This document shows, one piece after another, positions 1 to 11,332 of a DNA stretch of 64,000 nucleotides (position 1 is its first letter; each line of letters starts with the position of its first letter). The notes under the pieces were generated by a model. That model was not told where the DNA came from and did not search any database. It worked only from the letters and a program-made list of their open reading frames with translations. Location of the stretch: positions 3,846,501-3,910,500 of the forward strand of contig OZ020521.1 in assembly GCA_963971425.1 (NCBI GenBank). The letters run 5' to 3'. The DNA comes from Bryoerythrophyllum caledonicum. Lineage: Eukaryota > Streptophyta > Bryopsida > Pottiales > Pottiaceae. Made by a program: the position numbers and the translations under genes.

Positions 1-604
1 GTACTATGTAGAATATCTTTTAATCAATTGGCAATTTTTGCATAATGTATAATTTTTGATGATTACGTTTTTTTGTGTAATATAATCCTTATAATATTTC
101 TTTGAATTATTGTGCAACAATATTAAATAGAAATTTATCAAGTAGTAACAAAGTGCCACTAAAAATTTGTTGGAAATGCCATCAAATAGCTTTTAATTTT
201 GACAACTTTTATTGTACATAATATTGTTACACAAACTCAATATTTGTTTATTAAAAAACATTTCTTTTACAATTTTGACACTTTTGTTTGCAAATGCCGC
301 CATTGTACCTAAGTGCACTTATAAATGGTGAGGGCAAAATTGCTTAATTGCGTGTTTTAATTGTTTGACATTTACACTCTATCTCAATAATTGACTGGAT
401 AATTAACTCTTTCATACGGTAAATTTCAAAAAAATTCTAAGTGACAATTCAAGTGTTTGCAATTCTGCTCTTGGAACATGTTTTAGAGCGACTCCATTGT
501 ATCGCCGTCCATACTCTTAAAAGTTTTCATTTGACTATTTAGAGCCGTATAGTTACCCGCAATATATAACTCCGCAAACTTGTAACTCTTCCCATCTGCA
601 AGCA
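1..604. other. AT-rich spacer, nothing recognised
   Basis: AT-rich sequence with homopolymer runs and no open reading frame of convincing composition. Nothing identifiable before the SINE target-site duplication at 605. Confidence 0.6.
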
Positions 605-989
605 AATGGCTATCCAAAAAAAACAAAAAACAAAACTCTGGTTTTCGAAGAAGACCAATGTGAATATAATGTTTGTTCATTCTCTTCACTAAGCATATGG
701 CACCGGACATAGGGTAGTGTAATAGAACTACTCCCCCTTGTCGAGGATAAATACTTGTCTACACTAAGTGCTTCCCTATACAAATTGCCTTAGAGACAAT
801 TGACATGTTATCTCCCCCAAGGGCTTTGAGGATCGCCATACAACGAGGCCTTGGGACCCTCCACCATAATTGGGTGGACTATGGTGGTAGGCACCATGTT
901 GGCAACAAGACTTGAACTCATAACCACTTCACCAGTGTGCCATGATCCAAACCACTACATCAAGGCAGTGGTGCCTTAATGGCTATCCA
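605..989 (-). mobile_element. tRNA-derived SINE, full-length, with perfect 12-bp target-site duplication
   Basis: The element occupies 617-977 on the minus strand and is flanked by the perfect direct repeat AATGGCTATCCA at 605-616 and 978-989. Read on the minus strand it starts with a tRNA-like head: an A-box-like TGATGTAGTGG and, about 50 bases on, a B-box-like GAGTTCAAGTC, the spacing of an internal RNA polymerase III promoter. A unique body follows, then a 3' tail (about 765 down to 640) that resembles the 3' tail of the LINE copies in this window, ending in a T-rich run (TTTTGTTTTTTG type). A second, internally deleted copy lies at 37444-37726. The element carries no protein. The perfect duplication suggests it is not very old. 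Confidence 0.85.
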
Positions 990-3425
990 TTTATTATACA
1001 ACGTTTGTTGAAGTCAAAAGGTGTGCTTTCAGCCTCGAGCAAAGAGCTGATCAATATTGGCTCCTAAAGATGTGAACGCCAAAGCATTGTTATACATTCA
1101 GATTGATTTTCTAAAGCTCCTTTCTTCTCATGTGTCTTCTAGCAGCTAGCGCCACAACGGTTGAGGAGCGGCCGTCTGTGGCAAAAGCTCAACTTCTCCA
1201 TGATCACATCAAATAGTGAAAAGTGGATTGGCTTGTGAACTTCTTGAGGTAAAGCGCACTTTCAACCAATGCAATGTGCAATATGCTCTACAACAAACCA
1301 TCATTTGCTATGGTTCATGTTGAGCTACCCCATCAACTCCACAACGTGCCAACGGTAGATCCGAGACTCAACAATCAATGTCATAAAAAAAGTGAATGTC
1401 ATTTAGACGTTTTGCTCACCTCCTTTGACATATTGCATTCATTACCTCACTCTCAACGTCGGTGCGTTTAACATATCAATCTTGCTGAAGCGGATTTCTA
1501 CGACCTTGAGGCGTTTTTTTATTCAATTGCAAACATAATAGCATTCAATAAGCATTTTTGTAGAGAAACTACATTCTTGTACGTTCTAAAGGAAACTCAT
1601 ATGGATGGAAATGAACCTATATGCTTTCATTGTTTTGCATGATAGAAGGGCAAATAATATTTGCAATCAAATATTCCTATATTTTCACTCCAATAGAAAA
1701 AAAAATTCCAAACATCTAAATCCAACAAATGAATGCACACTCTTGATATCTACATAGAATATAGCAATCACATGCAAATGTACTATTACAAAAAATATTC
1801 AAATGTACTATTACGCTTCCAGAACATGTTCACATTTAAGTTGCTTGCGTTACATTCTTGGATCATCCCAATTTAGCAGGTTCAAACGATGCCTATTCGT
1901 CTAGCACGTTGTTCTTACGCCAACTAACTTCTTTGAGTTTGGAATTGCATGTCTTTGTCATAATGCACCCCCTTGTCAACCATGTCCTTAAAACAATAAA
2001 CTAGTTATGTGAAATGCAATATGTATGTGCGTGAATCTGAAAAAAATTGCAAGGATTTCCCCAAATTTTTCCACACCTAGCTCCTAAATCTTTGAAATCC
2101 GTGTAATATTGCTCACGCAACAAAGACTCAAATATCTATTGAGGCAAGGAGTGGAGGAAAAAACAACTTCCAATGCGGGATTTGCCTTTATAGAGGATGT
2201 CAAGGCGTCTAAAAAGAATATATGAGTTAGCTTAAGTAAGTTTCTATCATGAGTAGAGCAAACAAATTTCTAAATTGACATGAACTGGAGGCCGGTCAAA
2301 AACAAGATGAAAGGAGAAAAATGTGAGATTTTATCATGATACCATGAGATGAGACCGTGAAACTTTTATGTCGCAAGTCGTAGGTTGGTCAAAGGATATC
2401 GGAGGATTTTCTGAAGGTAACTTGTGGGCAAGTGGGCACTGTAGGATTTCTTCAAGCTAATCACAAGGGTACCTGGCCGTGTATTCAAGGTCTCTATTGT
2501 GTATTCCCAAGCACCACTCGTTGGCCAACATGGGAGGGGGGTATTAACCGGGTATACACCTCTCCACGCTTATCATGTATAGTGATGCAAAAAATCTTCC
2601 ATGTCATACATTTCACTTTAGTATGGTTGTTAGTTTTGAAGTAGGATTGAGGATAATCCTAAGTTTGCATCTTCCATTCTTAGTTGTTTATCCCATCATC
2701 TAACAATTTTGTAATATCTTTCTAAAGTTAAGTGTGCCAAATTTTCATCTTTTGCTCCAAAAAATATCCGAATGATAAATCTATTGTACAAAATAATTAC
2801 TTATATAAGGTTTGTAAAAGGCTAAGTTTGAAAATGAATGCTTTTGTAACTAGTAGATTTATCTCCAAAATGACATTTTTCTTTTCAAGAAACTTTTGCC
2901 ATTTTGGATGAATTCCTATGGTGTTCTTCTATACCATAGTTTTTCAAATCGTTTAATGAAAATATGGTATGGTAGTAGCTTCATAGGAATATTATTCTTA
3001 TCATGTTGGACCTTTAGAATAAAAGTTGTGCAAATCTAAGTGCAATTTGTTGAACGTCATGGAGCTCAAAAACAATTCCACAACCTTCTATAGACATTGA
3101 CATTTTTGATACACGTACACTCTAAGCTCTTTAATATGACAAGTTTGAAAAACAAGGAAAGTGTTGTCATAGCGAGTTGTCATATTATTGTTAATATGAC
3201 ATTTTGAATCTATATGTTGCATTATCGAGGTTTCATTATAATGCACAATTATAGATGCCTAAAGGTTGCCAAAAACTATTTATAAGAAAAAAGGCAAGAG
3301 AAATGTATCGTGAATAGCTTGTAGAAACTTTATAAAATTACAAATATCACATTAAAAACCTCAAGCAACAAGCCTAGAAATTAAGTTCAAAGAAGGTGTT
3401 TATAGTTTTCTCATGTTGTCTACTA
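990..3425. other. AT-rich spacer, no gene seen
   Basis: Only short open frames (for example 1274-1471 and 2432-2644) without recognisable motifs or coding bias. No repeat family from elsewhere in the window was recognised here. Confidence 0.5.
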
Positions 3426-3429
3426 CGAT

Positions 3430-3815
3430 TGCCTAGAATCATCTTCTTCAAACCTCCCCAAAACCTTTTCAAATTCCATAACAGCATGAACATTAAAAAA
3501 ATGCAATATTTTCCATGATAAAATGGGAGAGCATTTCAGCATGATGTTGAGCATAAGATAACCGCACAATATTTAACTGTTGATTGTCTACATCATCCAA
3601 ATCCGCATTGAGGTTAAACTTATGGCGTGTACTCAACCATTTTCTTAGGCAAGATTCAGGAGCTCATTTGTACTATAGTCAGCTTCTATACACTTTTCAC
3701 CACCCATTTTTATATAATCTTGTACTGGTAATTCTTCAACCGCAAGCTTTAGTTGTGTAATCAAAGCTAAAAGCTCATCAATTTCCTTCACCATTTTTTT
3801 CCCCCTATCTTCTAT
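3430..3815 (-). pseudogene. decayed coding fragment of unknown function
   Basis: On the minus strand from an ATG near 3803 a coherent peptide of about 49 residues begins MVKEIDELLALITQLKLAVE. Coding-like sequence continues in two other frames toward 3430, with acidic and hydrophobic stretches such as DADLDD-like and HAEMLSHFIMENIAFF. Two frame changes separate the three pieces, so this is a relic, or less likely exons whose introns cannot be seen. I do not recognise the family. It lies about 300 bases outside the left LTR of the copia fossil and may be part of another old transposon. Confidence 0.35.
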
Positions 3816-4112
3816 AGTTGAATTTGTATTTCAATCCGACAAAAGAATCCTTGACGCCCTCCAATAATTACAAATAACCTGTGCATCCATCCCCTCTCAC
3901 ACGAGGTAGCACCATCTAATTGTTTGCTAGAAAAAAGAACCCTAATTTGTGATGCACAGCTTGTTTGTTAATTTGTGATTCATAACTTGTTCACAACTTG
4001 TTCATAACATAATAACATGTTCCCAATGCATTTATTCCCACTATATATGACAAAGTGGAGGTCTCAAAGTGTGGCAATACCAAGTATCATAGTTGTATTG
4101 AAGATGAAGTTT

Positions 4113-4562
4113 TAATGGAGTTTAAAGTTGCTCGTAGTAATTACACTCGTATAAATAGTTACATATTGAGACAAATTTAGAGGAAAAAACAAAATGGGGA
4201 GAAAATGGAGAGAGGTGAATTAATATGTGGGATGGTCAAAGAGGGAGGAATAGGACATGTGGCATGGTCAAAGAGGTAGGACCAACCCATAAGTCGTGCA
4301 TGGGATTAACAAAGGCACATGGGTGGTTGCATGAAGTCAATGTGCCATATCTCTCATGTATTAGTTGGCAAGGGACATGTGGATGGACACATGATGTTGG
4401 ACCGCCATGTGTCCAATGTATTGGCAAAAGCTTGCCACAAAGTTGTAGTATAAGTAAAGGCCTTTAAAAGAAGGCAACATCTCACTCCAAGCATTGTTTG
4501 TAATACCTTGTGTGTTTCATTTGCTAGTGCAACCATCTCTCTACATGCATTGAACTTCAATA
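4113..4562 (+). repeat. left LTR of the copia fossil
   Basis: Aligns end to end with 9123-9572. Shared landmarks are GGAGTTTA near the start, GAGAGAGGTGAATT in the middle and TGAACTTCAATA at the end. The terminal TG has decayed in this copy. Confidence 0.9.
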
Positions 4563-7500
4563 GGTTATAGACCCACTCATGTGAGTTGCAAGTATAGAAT
4601 TTTTGATGAAATGTTATTCGAAGGAGGTCTTGAGAGTTTTTGAGTGTGTGAGGTACATAGGAGCTGATTTGGAGCTTTCGAGGTGCAGAAGGGTTGATTT
4701 GAAGCTTTGGATGTGCACAAGGGCTCAATTGGAGCATTGAAGGTGATTGAGAGGACAAAAAGAGTTTGCTTGAGCGATTTTTGTACACATTGAAGACATT
4801 GGACGGTGTAAGTGTTGAATAAAAGTGGATGTGCTCTTTTGCTTGTAGTAGGTGTTGATTTGATTGAATGAGGTGCAATGGTGTACATTTGAGTCTAGAA
4901 GGAGTGGACTTGACTATTTGAGTTGTAGCTTTGCACATTTGAGCTTTGAAGGGACTCTTGATTGGTTGTAGTGAGTTCTTGCACAAGAGGGCCTTGAAGG
5001 AATTGATTTGAATGAGTGATTCGCTGATGTGAGTGTTTCAGGTGCATTTATGCACCTTGGAACCTAGAAATGGCTCATTTGAGTAATTGAAATGCATTGG
5101 TGCTCATTAAACCTTAGAGGGGCTAATCTTGGCCATTTGAGTGTAAACATGGCCCCATTTGAGTGTAAACATGGCCACATTTGAGAATGAAAGTGCTAGT
5201 ATCATTGACTAGTTCAAGGGGGACAACTTCAATCTTTGGATGTTCAAGATGAAGATAATGTTGGAGTCTATGGATCTTTGGAAGATCGTGGAGGGCTCCG
5301 AAGAAGCTCCACTTGCAGACAATGATCCAAAGGTGATTAAGGATTAGAATCGGCGTGTCAAAAAGGCGATGTTTGTCATTGGACTGAACTTGGTGGACAA
5401 CCAACTTGTCGACATCAAGAGTTGGAAAGGATTAACGGAAGTATGGAAGACAGTGTGCAACATTCACGAAACCAAGAGCTTGTCTAATATCCTTTTCATT
5501 CGTCACAAGTTCTTTACAATCAATATGCAAGAGGGTGATGACTTGTTGACCCGCATCAATCAAGTGAAGGCACTTGCGGATCAACTCAATTGCTTGGAGG
5601 TACCCATCAAAGGTGAAGATGTGGTGGTGACCTTGCTTGAGAGCTTGCCGCCGTCATTTAAACACTTGATTACCGCATTGGAGACATTGCGTGTAAAGGA
5701 CCTCACCATGAATTTGTGATTGCATGGATGATGCAGAAAGTGTCCAAACGCAAGGAGAAGGAGGCACATGGCAATGATGCAGCCTTGGTATCAAGGCAAA
5801 ACAAGAGGGCAACTCATCCTCACGTGATAAGCCTAAAGTATGTTACAATTGTGACAAACCGGACAACTTTGCACGCAGTTGCTTCAAGCCAAAGAAATGA
5901 AAGCGGGACAATGCAAACCAAGCAAAGGATAAGGAGAATGCCAATCATACCAAGGAAGACGATGATTATATATTTGTAACTCAAGATGGACTTCATTCCA
6001 AGTCCATTGATAAGTGGATATTAGATTTGGGGCTACAAAATACATGACATCTTATAGGACAACATTTGATATGTATGAGGTAATTCCACCACGCAACGTG
6101 CATTTTGGTGATGGTAGTGTTGTAGATGACAATCAAGGACGTCCTCCATGTGCCCAAGTTGCAAGCAAACTTGTTGTTTTTAAGCAAGCTTACATCAAAC
6201 CATATGAAGGTGCAACTCAATGTGGATGAGTGTACAATGACGGCATGCAATGGAGATGTACTTGAGGTAGCAGCTCGTGAAGACAATTTGTACCAAGTGG
6301 CCTTTACTAAGATGTATGAGGCGGATGCGGCTAATTTGATACAATCATGAAGCAAGAAAGGAGTCATGGAGATTTGGCATCGTTGTCTTGGTCATCCAAA
6401 CGTAAGAAGTGTGAATTTGCTTCAAAGCATGGTAAGTAGCATGACCGTTAGTAAAGATGAGAAATCTATGTTATTTCGTGAAGGGTGTGTGCAAGGCAAG
6501 CAACATAGGACACCATTTTTGAAGGATGGAGGGACATGTGCAACAAAGCTTTTGGAGATTATACATTCGGATGTGTGCGACCCCACAAGGACCACGTCCA
6601 TAGATAGTACAAGGTACTTTGTGACCTTCATGATGACTTTTTAAGGAAGGTGTGGTTGCACACATTGAAGGCAAAGGTGAAGTGCTTTAACAAGTTCAAG
6701 GAACTCAAGGCGCTTGCGGAGAAGTAATCGGAGCACAAGATTAAGGTGTTTTGGTTGGACAATGGTAGAGAGTTCATCTCTAAGGCATTTTGAGGCTACC
6801 TAAAGCAATACGACGTTAATAAGAAATCATTAACACCATACGCGCCCGAGTAAAATAGAGTGGCGGAGCGAGCCAACGGCACCATTGTGGGGATGGCAAG
6901 GAGCATGATTCATGCTCAACAGTTCAAACTTGTTTTTTTGGCGGAAGTGGTGACCGATGCGGTGTACATCCACAATCGGTGCCCCACAAAGGCTATTGTC
7001 ACATCAAATGAAGCTTGGAGCGGCCGCAAGTCATGGATTGCACATGCGGGTGTTTAGATGCATTGCATATGCGATAGTGCCAAATGCAAAGAGGGATAAG
7101 GCGATGCAAAAGGGACAAAGTGTTTGTTTCTTGGCTATTGCGAGGGCATTAAGATATATTGCTTCATGTGTGCTGAGACGAAGATTATTTGGAGTCATGA
7201 TGTGGTATTTGTTGAAGATAACACTAGTGTTGGTCATGGTTTGGAGATGAGTCGAAGTGGGAGTAGTAGGACGCCTTTGTTGATTTTGGTGGACGAATCT
7301 TCCAAACCGACTTCCTCGGATGATAGTGAAGGTGGTGATTCCAAGAAAGACAAGACAGTGGATAACAAAGAAGGTGTAAGTGTGACGCCTTCATCAACAC
7401 CATCGCCAAGTGGTCATCATGACGCGGGAAGCACAAAAGAGCGTCGATATCCATGAAGGGAACAATGACTACTTGGAGAGTGGTGGATAAACCACATCTT

Positions 7501-9122
7501 ACCGCAACATGAGGTCGAGCAGGCCAATGTTGCATATCTCGAGGATCCATTGAACTTGTGTGAGACCTTACAACTAGAGGAAGCAAGCAAGTAGGAGGCA
7601 ACCATAGAAGAGGAGTATGACTCTCTCATAGCCAACGGAACGTGGGAGTTGGCTTCACTTCCAAAGGATTGCAAGAGCGTTGGGTGCAAGTGAGTATTTC
7701 GTACAAAGAATAATGCTTTGGGCCAAGTTGTGCGCCACAAGGTAAGATTGGTCGCAAAGGATTAGTCTCAAGTTGCGGGAGGTGACTCTCTTGAGACCTT
7801 TGCTCCCGTTCCAAAGTTCATCACCATTCGATGCATCCTTGCACTTGGAAGAGCGTTAGACTTGGAGATCCATCAAATGGATGTAAAGACAACATTCTTA
7901 AATGACAAGTTGGAGGAGAACATCTTCATGGACCAATTGCAAGGCTTTGAACATAAGGACTTTGAGTATCTTGTGTGCAAGCTCAAGAAGCCGATGTATG
8001 GACTTAAGCAATCAACAAGAGCATGGTGTCAATGCATTGGCTCCTTCTTCACAAATGAGGGCTATATGAGAGGCCAAACAGACTACTCTTCGTACTATAC
8101 ATGAAGCAAATGGGTGAGTACTTATTGATAGTGCTCATCTACATGGATGACTTATTCATCTTGGCTAACCTTTTGGCCAAGTTGGCATGGCTCAAGTAGA
8201 AGTACAACGCAAAATTTGAAATGAACAATCTCGAGGAGTTGAATTATTGTCTTGGTGTGGAATTCGTGAGGCACTGCAAAGCATGCGCCATCACCATGAG
8301 CCAAAGAAAGTACATTGAGGAGGTATCCAAGCGTTTCAACATGGAGGAGTGCAAGCTTATTGATACCCCTCTTGATGTGAATGTTAAGCTGTTGAAGCTC
8401 TTGGATGAGGAGTTTGAATCCATTCAAGGTAAGTTGGAAGGTGTGTCATACAAGGGTGGAGTTGGGTCCTTGATATATGTCATAGAAATGACACGGCTTG
8501 ACCTTGTATTTGCGGTGAGTATGGTGAGCCAATTCACGTCTAGGGCTCGTCAGTGTAGAGTGTTGTGAAGCGCATCATTTGGTACTTACAAGGTATTAAA
8601 GACCACCAAGTGTGCCTTGGTGGTAATGACATTGCTTTGACGAGTTATTGCAATGTGGATTGGGCTGAAGATGTGAATGAGCGTCGTTTCATAATGGGAT
8701 TTGTATTATTTGTAGAAGTTGGTGCCATCTCGTGGAATTCCAAGAAGCAACCAACTATTGTTTTGTCCACGACAGAGGCGGAGTACATCACAAGTAGCTA
8801 ATATACGAAGGAGGCCATTTGGCTTCGCAAGCTTTTGGCGGAAGTGGGGTTTGTTCAAGAAGTAGCAATGACCATCATGTGCGACAACCAAGGGTGCATG
8901 AAACTTGCAAAGAATCGTACACACCACTCACGCCCAGAGCACATTGATGTGCAACATCACTTCATTTGCGAGAAGTTAGAAAACGGCGAGATAAGCTTGA
9001 AGTATTGTCCAACAAAAGACATGGTGGCAGATGTGTTGACAAAGACACTTGCAAAAGAGCAACATCAAAGGTTAGCAAAGGACTATGGAATTGCAAGAAA
9101 GTTACTACTCGCAAGGTGGGAG

Positions 9123-9572
9123 TGTTGGAGTTTAGAGTTGCTCGTGGTTGTTACGGTGGTGTAAATAGTTATATATTTAGATAGATTTAGAAGGGAAAAT
9201 ATAAAGGGGAGAAAACGGAGAGAGGTGAATTGACATGTGGCATGGTCAAAGAGGAAGAAATTGGACATGTGGCATAGTCAAAGGGATACAACCAACCCAT
9301 GAGTCGTGCATGGGATTAACAAAGACACATGGGTAGTTGCATGAAGCCGATGCGTCATATGTCCCATGCATTAGTTGGCAACAGACACGTGGATGGACAC
9401 ATGACGTTGGACCGCCATGTGTCTACTGTGTTGGCAAAAGCTTGCCACAAAGTTGTAGTATCAGTAAAGGCCTTTGAAAGATGACAACATTTCACTCCAA
9501 ATATTGTTTTTAATACCCTGTGTGTTTCATTTACTGGTGCAACCATCTCTCTACTTCTATTGAACTTCAATA
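9123..9572 (+). repeat. right LTR of the copia fossil
   Basis: Same length as the left LTR (about 450 bp). Begins TGTTGGAG directly after the purine-rich tract. Target duplication is not clear: AGTTT on the left and ATTTT on the right are only similar. Confidence 0.9.
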
Positions 9573-10120
9573 ATTTTAAACTACAAAAAGTTTGGTCGTG
9601 CAAAAGTGTGTCATGTAATTGTGATTGTCGTATAATAGAGTTTTTAAATTAAAGATGTAGAATACAAATAGTATTAATTTCCTAGATTTTGTCAAAATAA
9701 GTGTTTTCTTTTTATAGTGTAAAATTTCCATTTAATACAAGTAAAATATTTTCACACATTTTAGAGCAAGGTACCAAACAAAACTTCTTCTTTCCATTGA
9801 AAATGATAGATTTCAGCATTTTTTAGATTTCCTTTTTAATGCTGGTACATGTTGTAAGACCTTTTCTTCTCATTGTTTGGAATCTCATTCCATAACAGAT
9901 TCATTTCACAAGGAATTTGAGTGTATGTTGATAATTTTTTAACCACTTTTCCTTGTACAAACTTTTTGAATATATTTTACTTGTCCTTGACAACCTTTAA
10001 CCCAGAAAGGACCAAGACTAATATATTTCACCAACCCAAAAACCGCCTCTCTAAGATGAGTTGTTGCAAGACTAATCAAAACATCTTCTTACTATTTTCA
10101 AACATAAGATCTTCAAGCTA
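9573..10120. other. AT-rich spacer with a fragment of dispersed repeat R1
   Basis: No gene seen. About 9730-9900 resembles 60545-60640: both carry ACATTTT-type sequence, then a GCAAGGTACCAAA block and AACTTCTTCTTT. This is a partial copy of repeat R1, described at 60235 and 63474. Confidence 0.45.
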
Positions 10121-10412
10121 GCCCTTTAACGCCTAAGTAGACCATGAGGCACTAGACAATTCTATGAAGGTAATAGATTATGCAAACATCATTTTCAAAT
10201 TGGGTACATTTCATCACGACCCTACTTCACAGAAATCACTATAATTCATTAATGCCTGCATTGATTGCGGATCAGAGAGATGCATTGGAAAGCTCTCTTG
10301 TAGCTCCAAGTGTGTTCGGAATACCACGACGACAATGAGCAATCGTGGTGAAAGTGACGACACCAAAAGCACAAAAATCAACCGTGCTCGGGCCTTGTAG
10401 GCGTTAAAGGGT
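10121..10412. mobile_element. small non-autonomous TIR element (MITE-like)
   Basis: About 290 bp bounded by inverted ends CCCTTTAACGCCTA (left, about 10121) and TAGGCGTTAAAGGG (right, ending about 10412). The same terminal motif, TTAACGCCTA or its complement, occurs at the ends of repeat R1 (28277 and 63474), so this may be an internal-deletion relative. No coding capacity. Target duplication is uncertain (CTAG occurs near both flanks). Confidence 0.6.
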
Positions 10413-10864
10413 TACTAGCTATAAAAAAAATCACTAAAAAAATTGATCACACGAATTGTAAGATATAAGTATTTAAGAATGCAATATGGTTTTTTCTCTT
10501 CCATGCGCGGACAAGGTGAGTGTACTTTGACTTGAGATAATGACAATTTTTCCACTATACATAGCATAAATTTTGATGGATCTATGTTCTACCTTGTGTT
10601 AGGTCATTGCACACCAAAAATCACAAGTAATGAAGGTGCTTGGATAAGAAAAATAGACCTGCATTGACTAGGGGTATAAGGAAGCATTTTAAAATTTACT
10701 TGAGGAAAACACCTTCATTTTAAAATAAGAAATAATCATTGGATTTAAAATTCAAATGGTCAAATGGATCATTATGCTTCCTTTTATTAAAAAATGAAGA
10801 AAATATTTTAAGACCACTAACCCTTAATTTCAATCCAATGCCAAAGCCACTGATTGTTAAATAT
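10413..10864. other. AT-rich spacer, nothing recognised
   Basis: No gene or repeat recognised between the MITE-like element and the duplicated upstream block of TyrRS. Confidence 0.5.
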
Positions 10865-11220
10865 TTTAAGGCCACTGAATTAGCCCGTATTGCCACCATT
10901 GATTGTATTTTTTCATAGTGCAATAAGAATACGCTTGTGTCAAAATAAACAACCGTGTATCTTAAAAAGAATACCGTTCCAATAAAGACCCCTCTTATTT
11001 GTTCTCACCCAATTATTTTTTCACACTTAAGTGACATGTGTTGAAGAGATTATATGTTTAAATAATAATTTCTCCCATTGTGGCACTGATAATAGTAATT
11101 TAGTGTGGAGTGGAATTGGTGAGACTCGGGATCGAAAAAGGTAAAGTTAAAGTAGCCGATTCGAGTAAAGATAAAGTAAGCGAAGCCTCGAACTCTCGTG
11201 CTTCGGCTTCGCTTCTTGGC
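10865..11220 (+). promoter_or_regulatory. upstream block of TyrRS, duplicated in inverted orientation upstream of PRP19
   Basis: Diverged but collinear with the reverse complement of about 22017-22615. Shared landmarks, in order: GAATTAGC, TTTTTTCATA, CTTGTGTCAAAAT, TTGAAGAGATTAT, ATTTAGTGTG, GTGAGACTCGG, AAAGGTAAAGTTAAAGTA and CTCTCGTGCTTCGGCTTCGC. The PRP19 copy carries about 200 extra bases (22190-22400) absent here. The block contains a tandem AGTAAAG(A/T)TAAAGTAAGCGA-type motif. It lies directly 5' of the TyrRS transcription unit, so it probably acts as, or overlaps, the promoter. Confidence 0.8.
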
Positions 11221-11230
11221 AGGAAACACC

Positions 11231-11253
11231 GGGTTAGGGTTTAGGGTTTAGGG
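11231..11253 (+). promoter_or_regulatory. telo-box cluster (TTTAGGG repeats) of TyrRS
   Basis: Three tandem TTTAGGG-like units lie about 80 bases before the TyrRS start codon. Telo-boxes are a known feature of plant translation and ribosomal gene promoters. PRP19 has one at 22045-22055 and the bZIP gene has a related motif near 58505-58516. Confidence 0.7.
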
Positions 11254-11332
11254 TCGGCAGCGAGGAGAAGCCGTGGGAGTAGCGGGGCGGGATTCGCAGC
11301 AGGAGTGTCGGCTTCACGACAGTCCCGTCGCA

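Larger units (their letters stand above)
4113..9572 (+). mobile_element. Ty1/copia LTR retrotransposon, old and broken
   Basis: Two direct repeats of about 450 bp (4113-4562 and 9123-9572) flank a region whose domain order is GAG with a CCHC knuckle (about 5170-5900), aspartic protease (about 6010), integrase with its GAG-pre block (about 6360-7070), reverse transcriptase (about 7860-8170) and RNase H (about 8560-9080). This is the Ty1/copia order. A degenerate initiator-Met-type primer site follows the left LTR and a purine-rich tract (AAGGTGGGAG) precedes the right LTR, which starts TGTTGGAG. The two LTRs differ at very roughly one position in seven by eye, so the insertion is ancient. The coding region is broken in many places (well over ten) and has no intact polyprotein. 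Confidence 0.93.

Noticed and set aside
4354-4986. Long minus-strand open frame (210 codons) over the left LTR and leader of the copia fossil
   Set aside because: Antisense to a recognised element, low-complexity composition, and partly inside the LTR. Judged a shadow.
11273-11332. Extended N-terminus of TyrRS upstream of 11333
   Set aside because: The frame is open but begins with GTG, not ATG. The similar stretch at 21926 lies antisense in the PRP19 leader, so this is untranslated sequence.
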